Shown here: positions 1 to 8,373 of the stretch, in pieces | Layout of the letters: each line of letters begins with the position of its first letter | Numbering within the stretch: position 1 is the stretch's first letter | NCBI GenBank assembly: GCA_016234155.1 | Contig: JACRGZ010000081.1 | Span: forward strand, 1 to 21,255 | DNA length: 21,255 bases | Reading direction: 5' to 3' | From: Nitrospirota bacterium | GTDB lineage: Bacteria > Nitrospirota > 9FT-COMBO-42-15 > HDB-SIOI813 | Position numbers and translations under genes: made by a program | Notes under the pieces: model-generated | What the model was told of the DNA's origin: nothing | Database searches by the model: none | The model's input: the letters and a program-made list of their open reading frames with translations, nothing else

Positions 1-3000
1 CCATTCGACCCCCTGTACCAATTTGTACTGAATGAACCCCCAACTGAGTCAATAGCTCCCTCTGGAGGATTGTTGGTGTCATATTGGGCCCGTACCCTGG
101 TCGCGAGGAGCTGGACAAGGTTGTTGTCGGGTGAGGCGGCCGCACGTTGAACAAAGGCCGAACCGATCACCCTGAACTCCGCCAACCCCCTCGTGCCTTT
201 TTTCTCCGTATCAGTGAAGCGGGCCCGCCGTACACCGGACAGGGTCGGGACGCTGACCTCCCCATCGCCGTCAGGAACAGACAGGGTAATTGGCCCGCTG
301 TTGAACAGCTCGTTCCCGGCCGCATCGAACAACTGAAAGAAACCTGTACGGATCCAGTAGTCTGCTTGAAAGGATGTATCGCGATGGCCATATACCTGAA
401 GCCTGGAAACCGCTACGTCCTGCGGGAACGCGATCTCAATGAAATTGTATGTGAAAGGCCAATTGGTCGAGAGCCATGAAGTTCCCGGGGAGCCATCGAC
501 AGCTAGCGCCGCAGGGTGCGCAGGGGAATAGGGCGTGACAGAGCTGACGTTGAGGGTCGCCCCCGGCACGGCCTGCGCCAGATTGATCTCCTCTATCAGT
601 ACCGCCTGGCCCTGCTGCAGGGCGTAAGGCGTATAGGTGAACGAGCCGTCCGGATTGAAACTGAGCGCGCCGTTGATCGGGGGCGTTGCGAACATGGCGG
701 TCATGGAGCCCCCGTCGGGATTCGTGTCGTTGCTCAACACGCCCGGTGCACTTACCGCGAGGGTCTCGTTCGCCCTCACCTGGTAGGCGTCATCCTCGGC
801 GACCAGGGCATGACGGCCTGCGGGGAGGGCGACCTCCACCGTGAAATCCTGTGTGGCAACGAGGCCGTCGAAGTCCTGGACCCGGACCGTCACAGGCTGT
901 GGACCGGCCTGGGAGAAGAACGGCGTCCACTGGATCAGTCCGGTCGCCGTATCAATCGTCATCCCTTCGGGTGCGACAGGCAGAGAGAACGTCAACACCT
1001 CCCCGGTATTGGGATCGGCCACCTCGACGTCATAGAGATAGGCCTGCCCGGCCGTCACCTGAGTCCCGGGGGTTGACGTGATCACCGGGGGTTCGTTCGC
1101 GTGGGTCACCGTCAATGTCACGAAAAAGAAGTCTGCTCCTGGACGGGAGGGGTCTGGTATTCCGTATGAGACAAGACAGCAAATGAGGTCCCCTCCGAGC
1201 AGGGGCATGTTTTCAGTTGTAAAGACGCCGCTGCGTGAGTTAGAAGTCGTAATGGTAAAAGAGTCCCTGAAAGCCGGTGTGAAGCCATTGATCAAGCTGA
1301 CGTTGAGGGCGCTTGAAAGCGTGGCGCTGCCGGTCACATCGAACCGATCGTAATGGGCGCCCGCGTTGAGGCCGCCTAATTCGATGTCTAATGACCCGCT
1401 GCCGGATTGCATATAGGCCCCCGCGATGGTGAGGATGCCCAGCGGGGATCCGGGGCTGACCTGCCCCCCTGTATTCGAGACATTCGCCGTGACGGCGCCG
1501 AATCCCGCGAGTCTGCCGCCCTGAATGTTGAGCGTCGTGGTTGAGGTAAGGGAGCCGCCGTCCAGAATGGTGGCGCCAGCAGTCTGTGTATAACTACTGC
1601 TCAGGGCCAAGGTGCCGCTCTGCACATTGACCGTCCCGGTATTGATGAACGGGGATCCCACAGTCGCTGTCCCCGTGGTTGTGGTCCGATTCAGCGTCCC
1701 CTCATTGCGAAACACCCGGCTGCCCGTATCGCCGTATCCTCCCCCTGCAAAAAGCACATCAGGCGCGGCGAAGTTCCAGGTCCCTATGTTCTCAATGGTG
1801 GCGGACTCACCATATGAACCGCTAATCGGCCCACTATTCCAGTTTGCCGTACCTTCGTTGCGCAGCGTGCGCCCACCTCGAAGATTCACCGATCCGCTGA
1901 TGTTCAGGGTTCCCCCGGCGGCAATGACCGTCGTCCCGGTCCCTGTCATCGTCCCGCTGGCCCAGGTCATCGTGCCAGTCACCGTCACCGTGCCGCTCCC
2001 CCCCAGAGTTCCGCTGGTTATGGTGAACAACCCTAATGAGATGACATTGGCCGCACCGGTGAGCGTACCGCCGGAGAGGGTCAACGCACCGGAGAGTACC
2101 GCAGAGTTTGCAATAGAAATTGACCCGCCTGACAGGACAATGGCCTCATTGCTGCGCAGACTGCTGATCGAGTCCGCACCCTGGGAGTGTGTCACGGTGA
2201 TATCACCGGGGACGTCAATGCAGACGTCATCGGATGGCCCGGGCAAGACGCCGGTGCTCCAGTTGCCAGCCGTCTGCCACAGACCGTTGGCGTTGGTAAT
2301 CCAGTTGACCGTATCCGGTCCGCAGAACGTCACGGTAACCGCGACGGTACTCGGAGCCGAATCTGCGATCCCGTCGTTGACAATTAGTTGGACAATATAA
2401 GTTCCGGCAACATCCGGCGTAAACGCGGGGTTCGTAGCCGTCGGGTTGGTGAGGGTCGCGTTGCTGCCGGATGGCCGCGAGGCGACCGACCACAGAAAGG
2501 TCAGGGCATCACCGTCAAGATCGCTTGACCCGCTTCCGTCTAATGAGACCGGATTCGTCACAAAGGCCGTCTGGTTCAGACCGGCATCGGCTACCGGCGG
2601 CCGGTTTACGTTTTGTACCGTAATCCGCACTGTCTCATTCGCTGTCCCACCCCGGCCATCCGATATCTCAAAGAAGACATCAAAAAAACTGTCAGCCGTC
2701 CTGCCGGAGACATCAAACCCAGGGGTATAGTTAAATGTCCTTGTGCCTGGATCAAAACCGGCGCCAGGGGGGAGATTTCCTACCGTAAACCCGAGGGCAT
2801 CTCCATCCGGATCGCTCCCATCAACACGAAAACTCAGCAGCTCCCCCTCTCTTACTGTCTGGTTTCCGATGGGGTCCAGCGAGGGGGAGCGGTTGATATC
2901 CCTTACCGTAACCACCATGCCGGCACTCGCCGATGCCCCCTTGGAGTCGGTCGCCGTAAAGGTCAGGTTGTATGAACCTGCATTGGTATAGTCAGGGGAC

Positions 3001-3872
3001 AGGGTCAATGTCCCGGTCCCATTGACAGCCGTGAAAACGGCAAAGACGGGGAGTGGGGAAGTCGTCAGGGTTATCAGATCGCCATCAGTGTCTGTCGCTG
3101 AGACAGTAACATCAAGCGATGTCCCCTCATCCAGCGAGGCATTGCCGATCGGTAAAATAACAGGGGCATTATTTGTGGCAGCCGATGTAATGGTAAACGC
3201 ACCAGGCCTGATTGCAGTCTGTGTATTAGTTACAACCCCAATGCTGCGGCTTCCAATGGCCGCTGTCGGGGATACAGTGATATTGGCCGTTAAACTCGTT
3301 AAAGACTCAACAGTAGTAGAATTAACCGTCACACCGGTACCAAAGGCAGCCCTCGTCTTCCCGGCAATAAACTGACAGTTTGCTGATCCAATAATCCGGA
3401 CATTCAGATTGGCTGTACCTACAGGGGCAGATGTCACCCCTGAGAGGCTGATCTCAATGATCTCAACTGATATCCCCTCGCTTATCTCTCCTGAGACCTT
3501 GTTCCTGACCCTTAATGCCGCCCTGCCAACAGGTGAAGCGTCAGGAACTTTCACGGTGAGACGCCTGAGACCTATGGTTGAATCTATAGTAGTTACCGCA
3601 GTCGGGATAACTGTAATAGTACCTCCCGATGTGGAGGTGAAAGCAACTTCATTATTCCCTGCTGTAGTATTAAAGCCAGTACCGTTAATGTATATCGTAA
3701 CAAGGGATGAAGCGCCGGAAGGGGTTACTGATGACAGTGAACCACCATGGGCTACAGATGCCCATAACGGTAAACAGGAGATAATAAGACACAACAGACA
3801 AAGAAGAAGGTATATCCTTTGCACTGAAAACCGCTCAGGAATCTGTTTAGTATCAGGAAAGAGGATCCTCAT
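1..3872 (-). CDS. Large secreted multi-domain surface protein (Ig-like/PKD/beta-repeat/discoidin-like), C-terminus outside window
   Basis: The frame is open from an ATG at 3872 to the left edge (about 1290 codons, no stop), so the C-terminus is missing. A GAGGA Shine-Dalgarno lies 7 nt before the ATG. Residues ~18-44 form a hydrophobic signal peptide. Next come IPT/TIG-like strands (~45-230), a cadherin-like segment opening NNAPVILPIG (~233), a He_PIG/Ig-like segment opening NRSPSLDPIGNQ (~325) and a PKD/REJ-like segment with DADAG-style 'PPVADAG' and 'LDGSGSSDLDGD' (~421-510). A Gly/Thr-rich beta-repeat block of the autotransporter-associated kind follows (~515-920, ending in a 'GGQVSPGSPLGIL' unit). 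After it are another He_PIG unit (~925), a cadherin-like unit with 'VLSNDTNPDGG' (~1023) and a discoidin/F5-8-type fold (~1095 on, 'AVDGSPGTSWLS'), with perhaps a second starting at the edge. By family knowledge these are extracellular adhesion or carbohydrate-binding modules. No catalytic domain is visible. It lies 63 bp downstream of the PEP-CTERM gene and is probably co-transcribed with it. Its final anchor (PEP-CTERM, type I secretion or other) cannot be seen. Confidence 0.88.
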   Translation of the reverse strand, partial: MRILFPDTKQIPERFSVQRIYLLLCLLCLIISCLPLWASVAHGGSLSSVTPSGASSLVTIYINGTGFNTTAGNNEVAFTSTSGGTITVIPTAVTTIDSTIGLRRLTVKVPDASPVGRAALRVRNKVSGEISEGISVEIIEISLSGVTSAPVGTANLNVRIIGSANCQFIAGKTRAAFGTGVTVNSTTVESLTSLTANITVSPTAAIGSRSIGVVTNTQTAIRPGAFTITSAATNNAPVILPIGNASLDEGTSLDVTVSATDTDGDLITLTTSPLPVFAVFTAVNGTGTLTLSPDYTNAGSYNLTFTATDSKGASASAGMVVTVRDINRSPSLDPIGNQTVREGELLSFRVDGSDPDGDALGFTVGNLPPGAGFDPGTRTFNYTPGFDVSGRTADSFFDVFFEISDGRGGTANETVRITVQNVNRPPVADAGLNQTAFVTNPVSLDGSGSSDLDGDALTFLWSVASRPSGSNATLTNPTATNPAFTPDVAGTYIVQLIVNDGIADSAPSTVAVTVTFCGPDTVNWITNANGLWQTAGNWSTGVLPGPSDDVCIDVPGDITVTHSQGADSISSLRSNEAIVLSGGSISIANSAVLSGALTLSGGTLTGAANVISLGLFTITSGTLGGSGTVTVTGTMTWASGTMTGTGTTVIAAGGTLNISGSVNLRGGRTLRNEGTANWNSGPISGSYGESATIENIGTWNFAAPDVLFAGGGYGDTGSRVFRNEGTLNRTTTTGTATVGSPFINTGTVNVQSGTLALSSSYTQTAGATILDGGSLTSTTTLNIQGGRLAGFGAVTANVSNTGGQVSPGSPLGILTIAGAYMQSGSGSLDIELGGLNAGAHYDRFDVTGSATLSSALNVSLINGFTPAFRDSFTITTSNSRSGVFTTENMPLLGGDLICCLVSYGIPDPSRPGADFFFVTLTVTHANEPPVITSTPGTQVTAGQAYLYDVEVADPNTGEVLTFSLPVAPEGMTIDTATGLIQWTPFFSQAGPQPVTVRVQDFDGLVATQDFTVEVALPAGRHALVAEDDAYQVRANETLAVSAPGVLSNDTNPDGGSMTAMFATPPINGALSFNPDGSFTYTPYALQQGQAVLIEEINLAQAVPGATLNVSSVTPYSPAHPAALAVDGSPGTSWLSTNWPFTYNFIEIAFPQDVAVSRLQVYGHRDTSFQADYWIRTGFFQLFDAAGNELFNSGPITLSVPDGDGEVSVPTLSGVRRARFTDTEKKGTRGLAEFRVIGSAFVQRAAASPDNNLVQLLATRVRAQYDTNNPPEGAIDSVGGSFSTNWYRGSN

Positions 3873-3935
3873 ATGCTATTCCTCAGATGCTATAAAGAGT
3901 TTACTCCTGGCTCATCTTTTACAAATTTAATATGT

Positions 3936-4626
3936 TCAGCATCCTGTCATTCTGCGCACAATACCTATTACAGCTAAACCACTTCCCAGTAACAGGACTG
4001 TAGCCGTCTCAGGTACTGCAGTCGGCTCTCCTGGTATCGTGTAATCAATCGCAATAGAACCCGGTGAAGTCAGCACTGGACCTATAATATTCTCATCATT
4101 AAACCTTAGAAAAAGACGTGCTGAATAAATATTTATACCTGTAAAGTCATAAATACTATTACTATCCCTCTCATCTCCAATTGCAGCAATTTCTCCCAAG
4201 TCAAGTGGTGCAATCGGAGATACACTATCTGTTTCAATTTCCACAAAGACATCAAAAAATGATTCAACCAGAGGAGAGAGCGAAAGAATCGTTAGTAACG
4301 GAAAAAAAGTATGGACCATATAAGAACGTATCATCTTCGCTATACGTATTCCACTCAAATGTCCCGATAGTAAATGCCTGGGCCGTGTTTGTTATCAGTA
4401 TTAAAAGAGAAAATACAGTGAGGCTCTTGCAAAAGTATAAAAATGTTGTCATTCCCGCATGGTTTAAGCGGGAATATAGTGTTTTATTACAGAAAATCAT
4501 ATCCCCGATAGAAGATTTCGGGGATGACATAGACTTTTGCAAGAGCCTCCAAGTAATAACCAAAGTTGTTTTAACTATGCTGCTCATGTTAGTCTCTTTT
4601 ATGTTGAGTGATTGTTTACTTCCCAT
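3936..4626 (-). pseudogene. PEP-CTERM sorting-domain protein, interrupted by a miniature element and frameshifted
   Basis: Two overlapping minus-strand frames together make one PEP-CTERM protein. The upstream frame starts at ATG 4626, with a strong AGGAGG 8 nt ahead, and reads MGSKQSLNIKETN... up to a TGA at 4264-4266. The downstream frame carries the rest and ends in VPETATVLLLGSGLA followed by RR, the classical PEP-CTERM signal (VPEPAT-type motif, hydrophobic helix, basic tail) read by an exosortase/archaeosortase-type transpeptidase. A one-base shift near 4264-4310 separates the frames; a run of seven A's at ~4302-4308 is one candidate site. A 130-bp inverted-repeat element (4420-4549) sits inside the signal peptide. 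It adds 44 in-frame codons between 'TTLVIT' and 'VFSLLILITNTAQA'; removing it restores a textbook signal peptide. The intact ancestor would be about 180 residues. Frameshift by sequencing error cannot be excluded, but the insertion is independent of it. Function of the passenger domain is unknown. Confidence 0.8.
4420..4549. mobile_element. Miniature inverted-repeat element, copy A (in PEP-CTERM gene)
   Basis: The 130-bp element has perfect 17-bp terminal inverted repeats, GAGGCTCTTGCAAAAGT at the left and its complement at the right. It is too short to encode a transposase. Inside are two hairpins: ATTCCCGC/GCGGGAAT at ~4451-4475 and CCCCGA/TCGGGG at ~4503-4523. It matches copy B at 11145-11274 at 129 of 130 positions (C at 4469, T at 11194), so movement was recent. 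Direct repeats at the insertion site are unclear here (CAGT left, CAAGT right; on the coding strand an ACT triplet is repeated). It is open in the minus-strand reading frame of the host gene. Confidence 0.85.
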
Positions 4627-4746
4627 GGTGAAGACCTCCTATGATGATCCAGTTCTATGCAAGAACCGCTGCAATTCTCTTTTTCATCGCTGCACCTCGG
4701 CTGCACCTCGCTTGCTATTGGCATTATAATTTTTTTAATAGCACCT

Positions 4747-4786
4747 TTTATATCACACCAGAGATTACAGATAGATTACAGATTCG
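4747..4786 (-). promoter_or_regulatory. Putative SARP-type promoter/operator upstream of PEP-CTERM gene (copy 1)
   Basis: On the minus strand two tandem ATCTGTAATCT units (4762-4783) are followed by 9 nt and then TATAAA (4747-4752). The 27 bp at 4760-4786 are identical to 5034-5060, and the spacing to the -10 box is also identical. No good -35 hexamer is present, as expected where an activator binds in its place. The promoter would drive the PEP-CTERM gene (start 4626) and possibly the large surface protein. The repeat also contains the stop codon of the small gene upstream. Regulation by the adjacent BTAD regulator is inference. Confidence 0.6.
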
Positions 4787-4997
4787 CTCTTTTATTCGAT
4801 CTTTTTTCCCCCCTTTTGGGATGCTTATCCCCCTTTTTCCATGCTGAAAGTCTGTTTCCGGATATCAAGATCGCCCACAGCTCATCCAGATTATGGAACG
4901 CCCTATTCCCTTCCACTCCGACCTCTTCCACTACTCCGACCAGAAGTCCGGGGTTCTTTGTGTCACGCCGGTAGATACGAACGACATAGTTATCCAT
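4776..4997 (-). CDS. Conserved small protein of unknown function
   Basis: The product is 73-78 residues. The core 'NYVVRIYRRDTKN' and 'LVGVVEEVGVEG', then 'FHNLDELWAIL', reads like a compact conserved domain with a lysine/arginine-rich tail; there is no signal peptide or membrane segment. I recall similar short proteins annotated only as hypothetical, and do not assign a function. Two starts are possible: ATG 5012 lies only ~9 nt from the putative -10 box, whereas ATG 4997 leaves a ~17-nt leader with a weak GGAAAAG, so I prefer 4997. The gene stands between the BTAD regulator and the PEP-CTERM gene, with one copy of the 27-bp operator-like repeat upstream and one overlapping its stop codon (4776-4778). 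It may be a co-regulated partner or accessory factor. Confidence 0.65.
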   Translation of the reverse strand: MDNYVVRIYRRDTKNPGLLVGVVEEVGVEGNRAFHNLDELWAILISGNRLSAWKKGDKHPKRGEKRSNKRANL

Positions 4998-5020
4998 GGT
5001 ATTCTTTTCCATTTTAGGGT

Positions 5021-5060
5021 ATTATAAACCGGGAGAGATTACAGATAGATTACAGATTCG
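5021..5060 (-). promoter_or_regulatory. Putative SARP-type promoter/operator upstream of small gene (copy 2)
   Basis: Two tandem ATCTGTAATCT units on the minus strand (5036-5057) are followed by 9 nt and a consensus TATAAT -10 box (5021-5026). The predicted transcription start is near 5014. The sequence and spacing are the same as at 4747-4786. Known SARP regulators bind direct repeats with an 11-bp period whose last repeat lies about 8 bp from the -10 box, which this layout resembles closely. A short T-rich stretch on the minus strand lies just upstream (5061-5070). Confidence 0.62.
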
Positions 5061-5117
5061 AAAAAAATATTTTCTTAGGGTTACGGTGCAATGAGAAGTC
5101 CACGAGGCGCATTTCAC

Positions 5118-8100
5118 TCATTTCAGGCTCCTGAGGATGGCCTCTGTCGCCGGAGAAGGGGAAATATCCATCATGGCGGCGAGGACTTTCTTTAACCGGT
5201 CGTATGCAGAGAGGGCCTCGGCGCGGCGGCCGAGTCTCTGGTAGCAGGTCATGAGATGCTGGTAAAACTCCTCGGCTGCAGGATCGCCCTCGATCCCCTT
5301 CTGGTAGGTCTCGATCACCTTCCGGAGATCCCCCTTCTCCTCATACAGGCGTCCCAGCTCCCCTGTGAACCTGAGATATTTGTTCCTGAGCCGCTCCCTC
5401 CTTAACGTCGTCCACTCCTCACCTCTACTGTCTGAAAGAAACGGTCCCTGATAAAGCGCTACCGCCTTTTCGATGAAGGTTATGCCCTGATCGTTATCTC
5501 CGCTCCGGATGGCGCTCTCCGCCTTTCCAATGAGCCGCTCAAAGGCCCAGGCATCCACCCAGCAATAGCGGGGATCGAGGGACATCTTGCCATCACTGAG
5601 GATGACCACCTTCTCCACCCCGATAAGCCGGCGCACGCGGAAGAGGTTCGTGACAACAGCCTGGTATGCCACATCACCGTCACACTCCGGCCAGAGGAGA
5701 TCTGAAAGATGCTCTTCCCGGACGTCACGGCCGCCGAGGGAGATGAGCGCCTTCAGGAGGTCAAGGGGCCGCTGCTGCGCCTTCCGGGAAAACCTGACCG
5801 GCTGTCCATCTCTTACAAGGGCAAACCGTCCCAGTGTATAGAACCTGACAGCCCAGGGCCACTCCTCCACCTCAAGGGGCGGCGTTTTCGGGGTAATCCC
5901 CCTCCTTTTGATCAGCCATCTCACGTACTCCGTCTCGAGCCCGGCGTCAAGCGCCCTGACACATAGCCCTGCCATCATATCCGGCAGCCAGAGGTAATTA
6001 TTGGCATAGCCCTGCTCCCTCCCCAGTGCCATCGCCTTACGGAGCGTCTTCAACCCTCTCTCTTCGTCCCCTCTGTCAAAGACAAAATGGGCCTCGGTCA
6101 GAAGGCATAGGAATTGTACGTTCCTCGCCCAGATCCGGTCTGCGATCTTCCTGCCTGTATCGAGGCGCCTCTTTGCCTCCCTGTATCTCTTCTGTTCATG
6201 AAGGATATGCGCATTCAGGATATGACAGAGCGATTCATTCAGAGCGAAACCGGCATCCAGGGCCATCCTGTATGCAACATCCGCATCAGAGGCCGCCTGC
6301 GAGATATCACCCCGGAGGAGTCCATAGTAGGCCCTCAGGAAATGGTAGAAACTCTGGTCTGCGGGTCGCATCCTCTCCACGGAAGAAGTCATCTCCCCGA
6401 GGAATCTCTTAGCCATGGTTAAATCCCCGGAGTTCAGTGCGCTGATTGCCCCCTGGCCTGAGATTTGAAAGTCAAAGACATGAACACCGGTATAGGCTGA
6501 AAGCTTCTGCCCTTCTGACACGGTCGAAAGACACTCCTCATGAGATGCGGTAACGGCAAAGTGGACAGCCTCTATAAATAGTATGGTCATTTCAACCAGC
6601 GGGGTGGCATCCTTTGATCTCTGCAATCGCCTGAGTGAATCGAGCAGAACTCTTGTATCGGAGGATTCCCCTCTTAAAAGCCGTTTTAATGTCTGGCCTA
6701 TGCGTGTTTGAAGCAGGATATGGATATCCTGGCTCTTCTCTGAAAGCGATACAGCACTATCCTCCCAGCGGGCAATGTCCGACGGATCGGACTGCCGGTA
6801 TACGATGGCCATGAATATGGACGATGCCATACGGGCGCCAATGACATCATCCGGTAATCCCCCATATTCATTGATGACCTCATCGAGTATCTTAAGCCAC
6901 CGGTCCAGAGGTCTCATAGATGGGGAGGCATGGATGAATATCGATACAATTTCCTGCAAGGAGAGGAAGATGCCGGTCTTATTTTTCTGTATGCGGAAGA
7001 TCCCAAATGCCCGATCAAAAAGGGTGTATGCCTCCTGCGGATTAACTGTCGTGCGTGAAACGCCAAGCCAGTATAATAGCCAGGGATTGCCGTTGACCAT
7101 CTCCTCCGGCAGAAAGGCGATCCATTGTCCCAACACCCCCCACCTCGCCTGGGTAACAAGCTCACGGGCATGCGCCAGGAGGAGCCTCTTGGCCCCTTCA
7201 TAATCCCCTGCGTCCCGGCAGAGCTCAAAGGCATCCTCTGTCATCCCGGATCCTTCCAGAATCAAAGCTGCGCTTAATTTTAGTTGCCGCAGCTCGTCAA
7301 CCTCAAAATAAGCCTGCGTCCTGAAGAGAAGGTATTCCCTGAAAAGGGGGTGATACTGGAAGACCGGTCTTATTCCTGGACGCCTCTCGGTAAAACAGTT
7401 AGTGCTGCTTAGAATCAATAAGATGTCCCTTCCATGGGGCGCCCCGGTAAGCCGTTCGACCATACCGGCATCCATGTCAGGCAGCAGCGCTGTCTTCAAT
7501 AAAAATACCCGGGTCTCCTCGTTCAGTTTTCCCATGATCTCCGAGGTAAAGTAATCGTAAACCGTCTCTATCTTCATATCCCGGGTCCGTTCAAGACTCG
7601 TCCCCTTTTTGATCTTCTCAAGCATCAGGATAACGCCGGCGGCCCAGCCGTGGGTTTTTCGGTGAATCTCCCCTGCCAGTTCTTTTAACACGGCCCTCAT
7701 CGGCTTCTCTGACTGCCTCCAGTTGAGTCTCAACTTCATGATGCCGAGTGTCTCTTCAGGCGTCAGCGTAAGCGCTTCCTTGCTCAGCACTTCCATGGAA
7801 TGGGAGGCACGAAGACACGCCAGCAAGGCAGGCGGTTCACCCCGGCTCACCACAATGATGCGAACCCCATCAGGAATGACCCCGAAGCCGTGCCGGATAA
7901 CCTCATGAAACATCGAGTCAGGGGGAACCTCTTGGTAATTATCGAGAACCAGACAGGCCGGTGGTTTTAACCTGCCGTAGAGATTTTCAAAATAGCGGCG
8001 GGTAAAAGTGGAAAGTCCGGGGAGGTACTCAGGGGTTAGAATTGGAAGACCCTTTCTCCTGCGGGGCGACGCCTTCCGTGCCGCAAGCCCCATATAGTAG

Positions 8101-8342
8101 AAGAAGGTTGCGATATCCCCATCCCCGGCATCTGCCTGATACCAGAGACAGGAGAGTTTGCGTGATTCTATGTAGCTGCTGACGAGAATGGTCTTCCCGT
8201 AGCCGGGCGGCCCGGTGATCCAGAGGACAGGATGTCCTCTGGCTTTGTCCAGAAGGTTAAAAAGCCTTTTTCTCTGATAAATATCAGCGAAGCGGGGGCG
8301 GGTAATCCTGGCAAGTGTGATGTCACCGCTCTTCATGGGCAT
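5118..8342 (-). CDS. MalT/SARP-like transcriptional regulator: STAND-type ATPase, TPR-like middle, winged helix and BTAD domain
   Basis: The product has 1074 residues. A P-loop ATPase of the MalT/LuxR STAND class is at the N-terminus: Walker A GPPGYGKT at 44-51, Walker B CLVLDN at 130-135, and a sensor-like 'VVSRGEPP' at 164-171. Helical, TPR-like repeats fill ~340-820. An OmpR/SARP-type winged helix ('YTLGRFALVRDGQPV', with 'DLLWPE' and 'NLFRVRRLIG') lies at ~832-927, and a bacterial transcriptional activation domain (BTAD, TPR fold) at ~928-1074. It is therefore a signal-dependent DNA-binding activator; MalT relatives are switched on by inducer plus ATP. The inducer is unknown. ATG 8342 and ATG 8336 are both possible starts; neither has a clear Shine-Dalgarno, and a TATACA lies only 5 nt upstream of 8342. 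It lies directly upstream of the two repeat-bearing promoters on the same strand, so it is the natural candidate for their activator. Confidence 0.9.
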   Translation of the reverse strand: MPMKSGDITLARITRPRFADIYQRKRLFNLLDKARGHPVLWITGPPGYGKTILVSSYIESRKLSCLWYQADAGDGDIATFFYYMGLAARKASPRRRKGLPILTPEYLPGLSTFTRRYFENLYGRLKPPACLVLDNYQEVPPDSMFHEVIRHGFGVIPDGVRIIVVSRGEPPALLACLRASHSMEVLSKEALTLTPEETLGIMKLRLNWRQSEKPMRAVLKELAGEIHRKTHGWAAGVILMLEKIKKGTSLERTRDMKIETVYDYFTSEIMGKLNEETRVFLLKTALLPDMDAGMVERLTGAPHGRDILLILSSTNCFTERRPGIRPVFQYHPLFREYLLFRTQAYFEVDELRQLKLSAALILEGSGMTEDAFELCRDAGDYEGAKRLLLAHARELVTQARWGVLGQWIAFLPEEMVNGNPWLLYWLGVSRTTVNPQEAYTLFDRAFGIFRIQKNKTGIFLSLQEIVSIFIHASPSMRPLDRWLKILDEVINEYGGLPDDVIGARMASSIFMAIVYRQSDPSDIARWEDSAVSLSEKSQDIHILLQTRIGQTLKRLLRGESSDTRVLLDSLRRLQRSKDATPLVEMTILFIEAVHFAVTASHEECLSTVSEGQKLSAYTGVHVFDFQISGQGAISALNSGDLTMAKRFLGEMTSSVERMRPADQSFYHFLRAYYGLLRGDISQAASDADVAYRMALDAGFALNESLCHILNAHILHEQKRYREAKRRLDTGRKIADRIWARNVQFLCLLTEAHFVFDRGDEERGLKTLRKAMALGREQGYANNYLWLPDMMAGLCVRALDAGLETEYVRWLIKRRGITPKTPPLEVEEWPWAVRFYTLGRFALVRDGQPVRFSRKAQQRPLDLLKALISLGGRDVREEHLSDLLWPECDGDVAYQAVVTNLFRVRRLIGVEKVVILSDGKMSLDPRYCWVDAWAFERLIGKAESAIRSGDNDQGITFIEKAVALYQGPFLSDSRGEEWTTLRRERLRNKYLRFTGELGRLYEEKGDLRKVIETYQKGIEGDPAAEEFYQHLMTCYQRLGRRAEALSAYDRLKKVLAAMMDISPSPATEAILRSLK

Positions 8343-8373
8343 TAGTTGTATAGTTTGCTACAAAATTGTCTCT

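Noticed and set aside
1612..2400. Plus-strand open frame of 262 codons, and several other plus-strand frames in 147-3930
   Set aside because: They are antisense to the large minus-strand surface protein, have Val/Pro/Thr-rich low-complexity composition mirroring its beta-repeats, and lack ribosome sites.
4181..4729. Plus-strand frame of 182 codons over the PEP-CTERM gene
   Set aside because: It runs through the inverted-repeat element and opposite the recognisable signal peptide; no protein-like features.
4760..5060. CRISPR-like arrangement of the two 27-bp repeats
   Set aside because: Only two copies about 270 bp apart, with a gene between and no Cas genes; promoter spacing explains them better.
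5061..5117. Terminator after the regulator gene
   Set aside because: A T-rich run exists on the minus strand but no stable G+C-rich stem precedes it.
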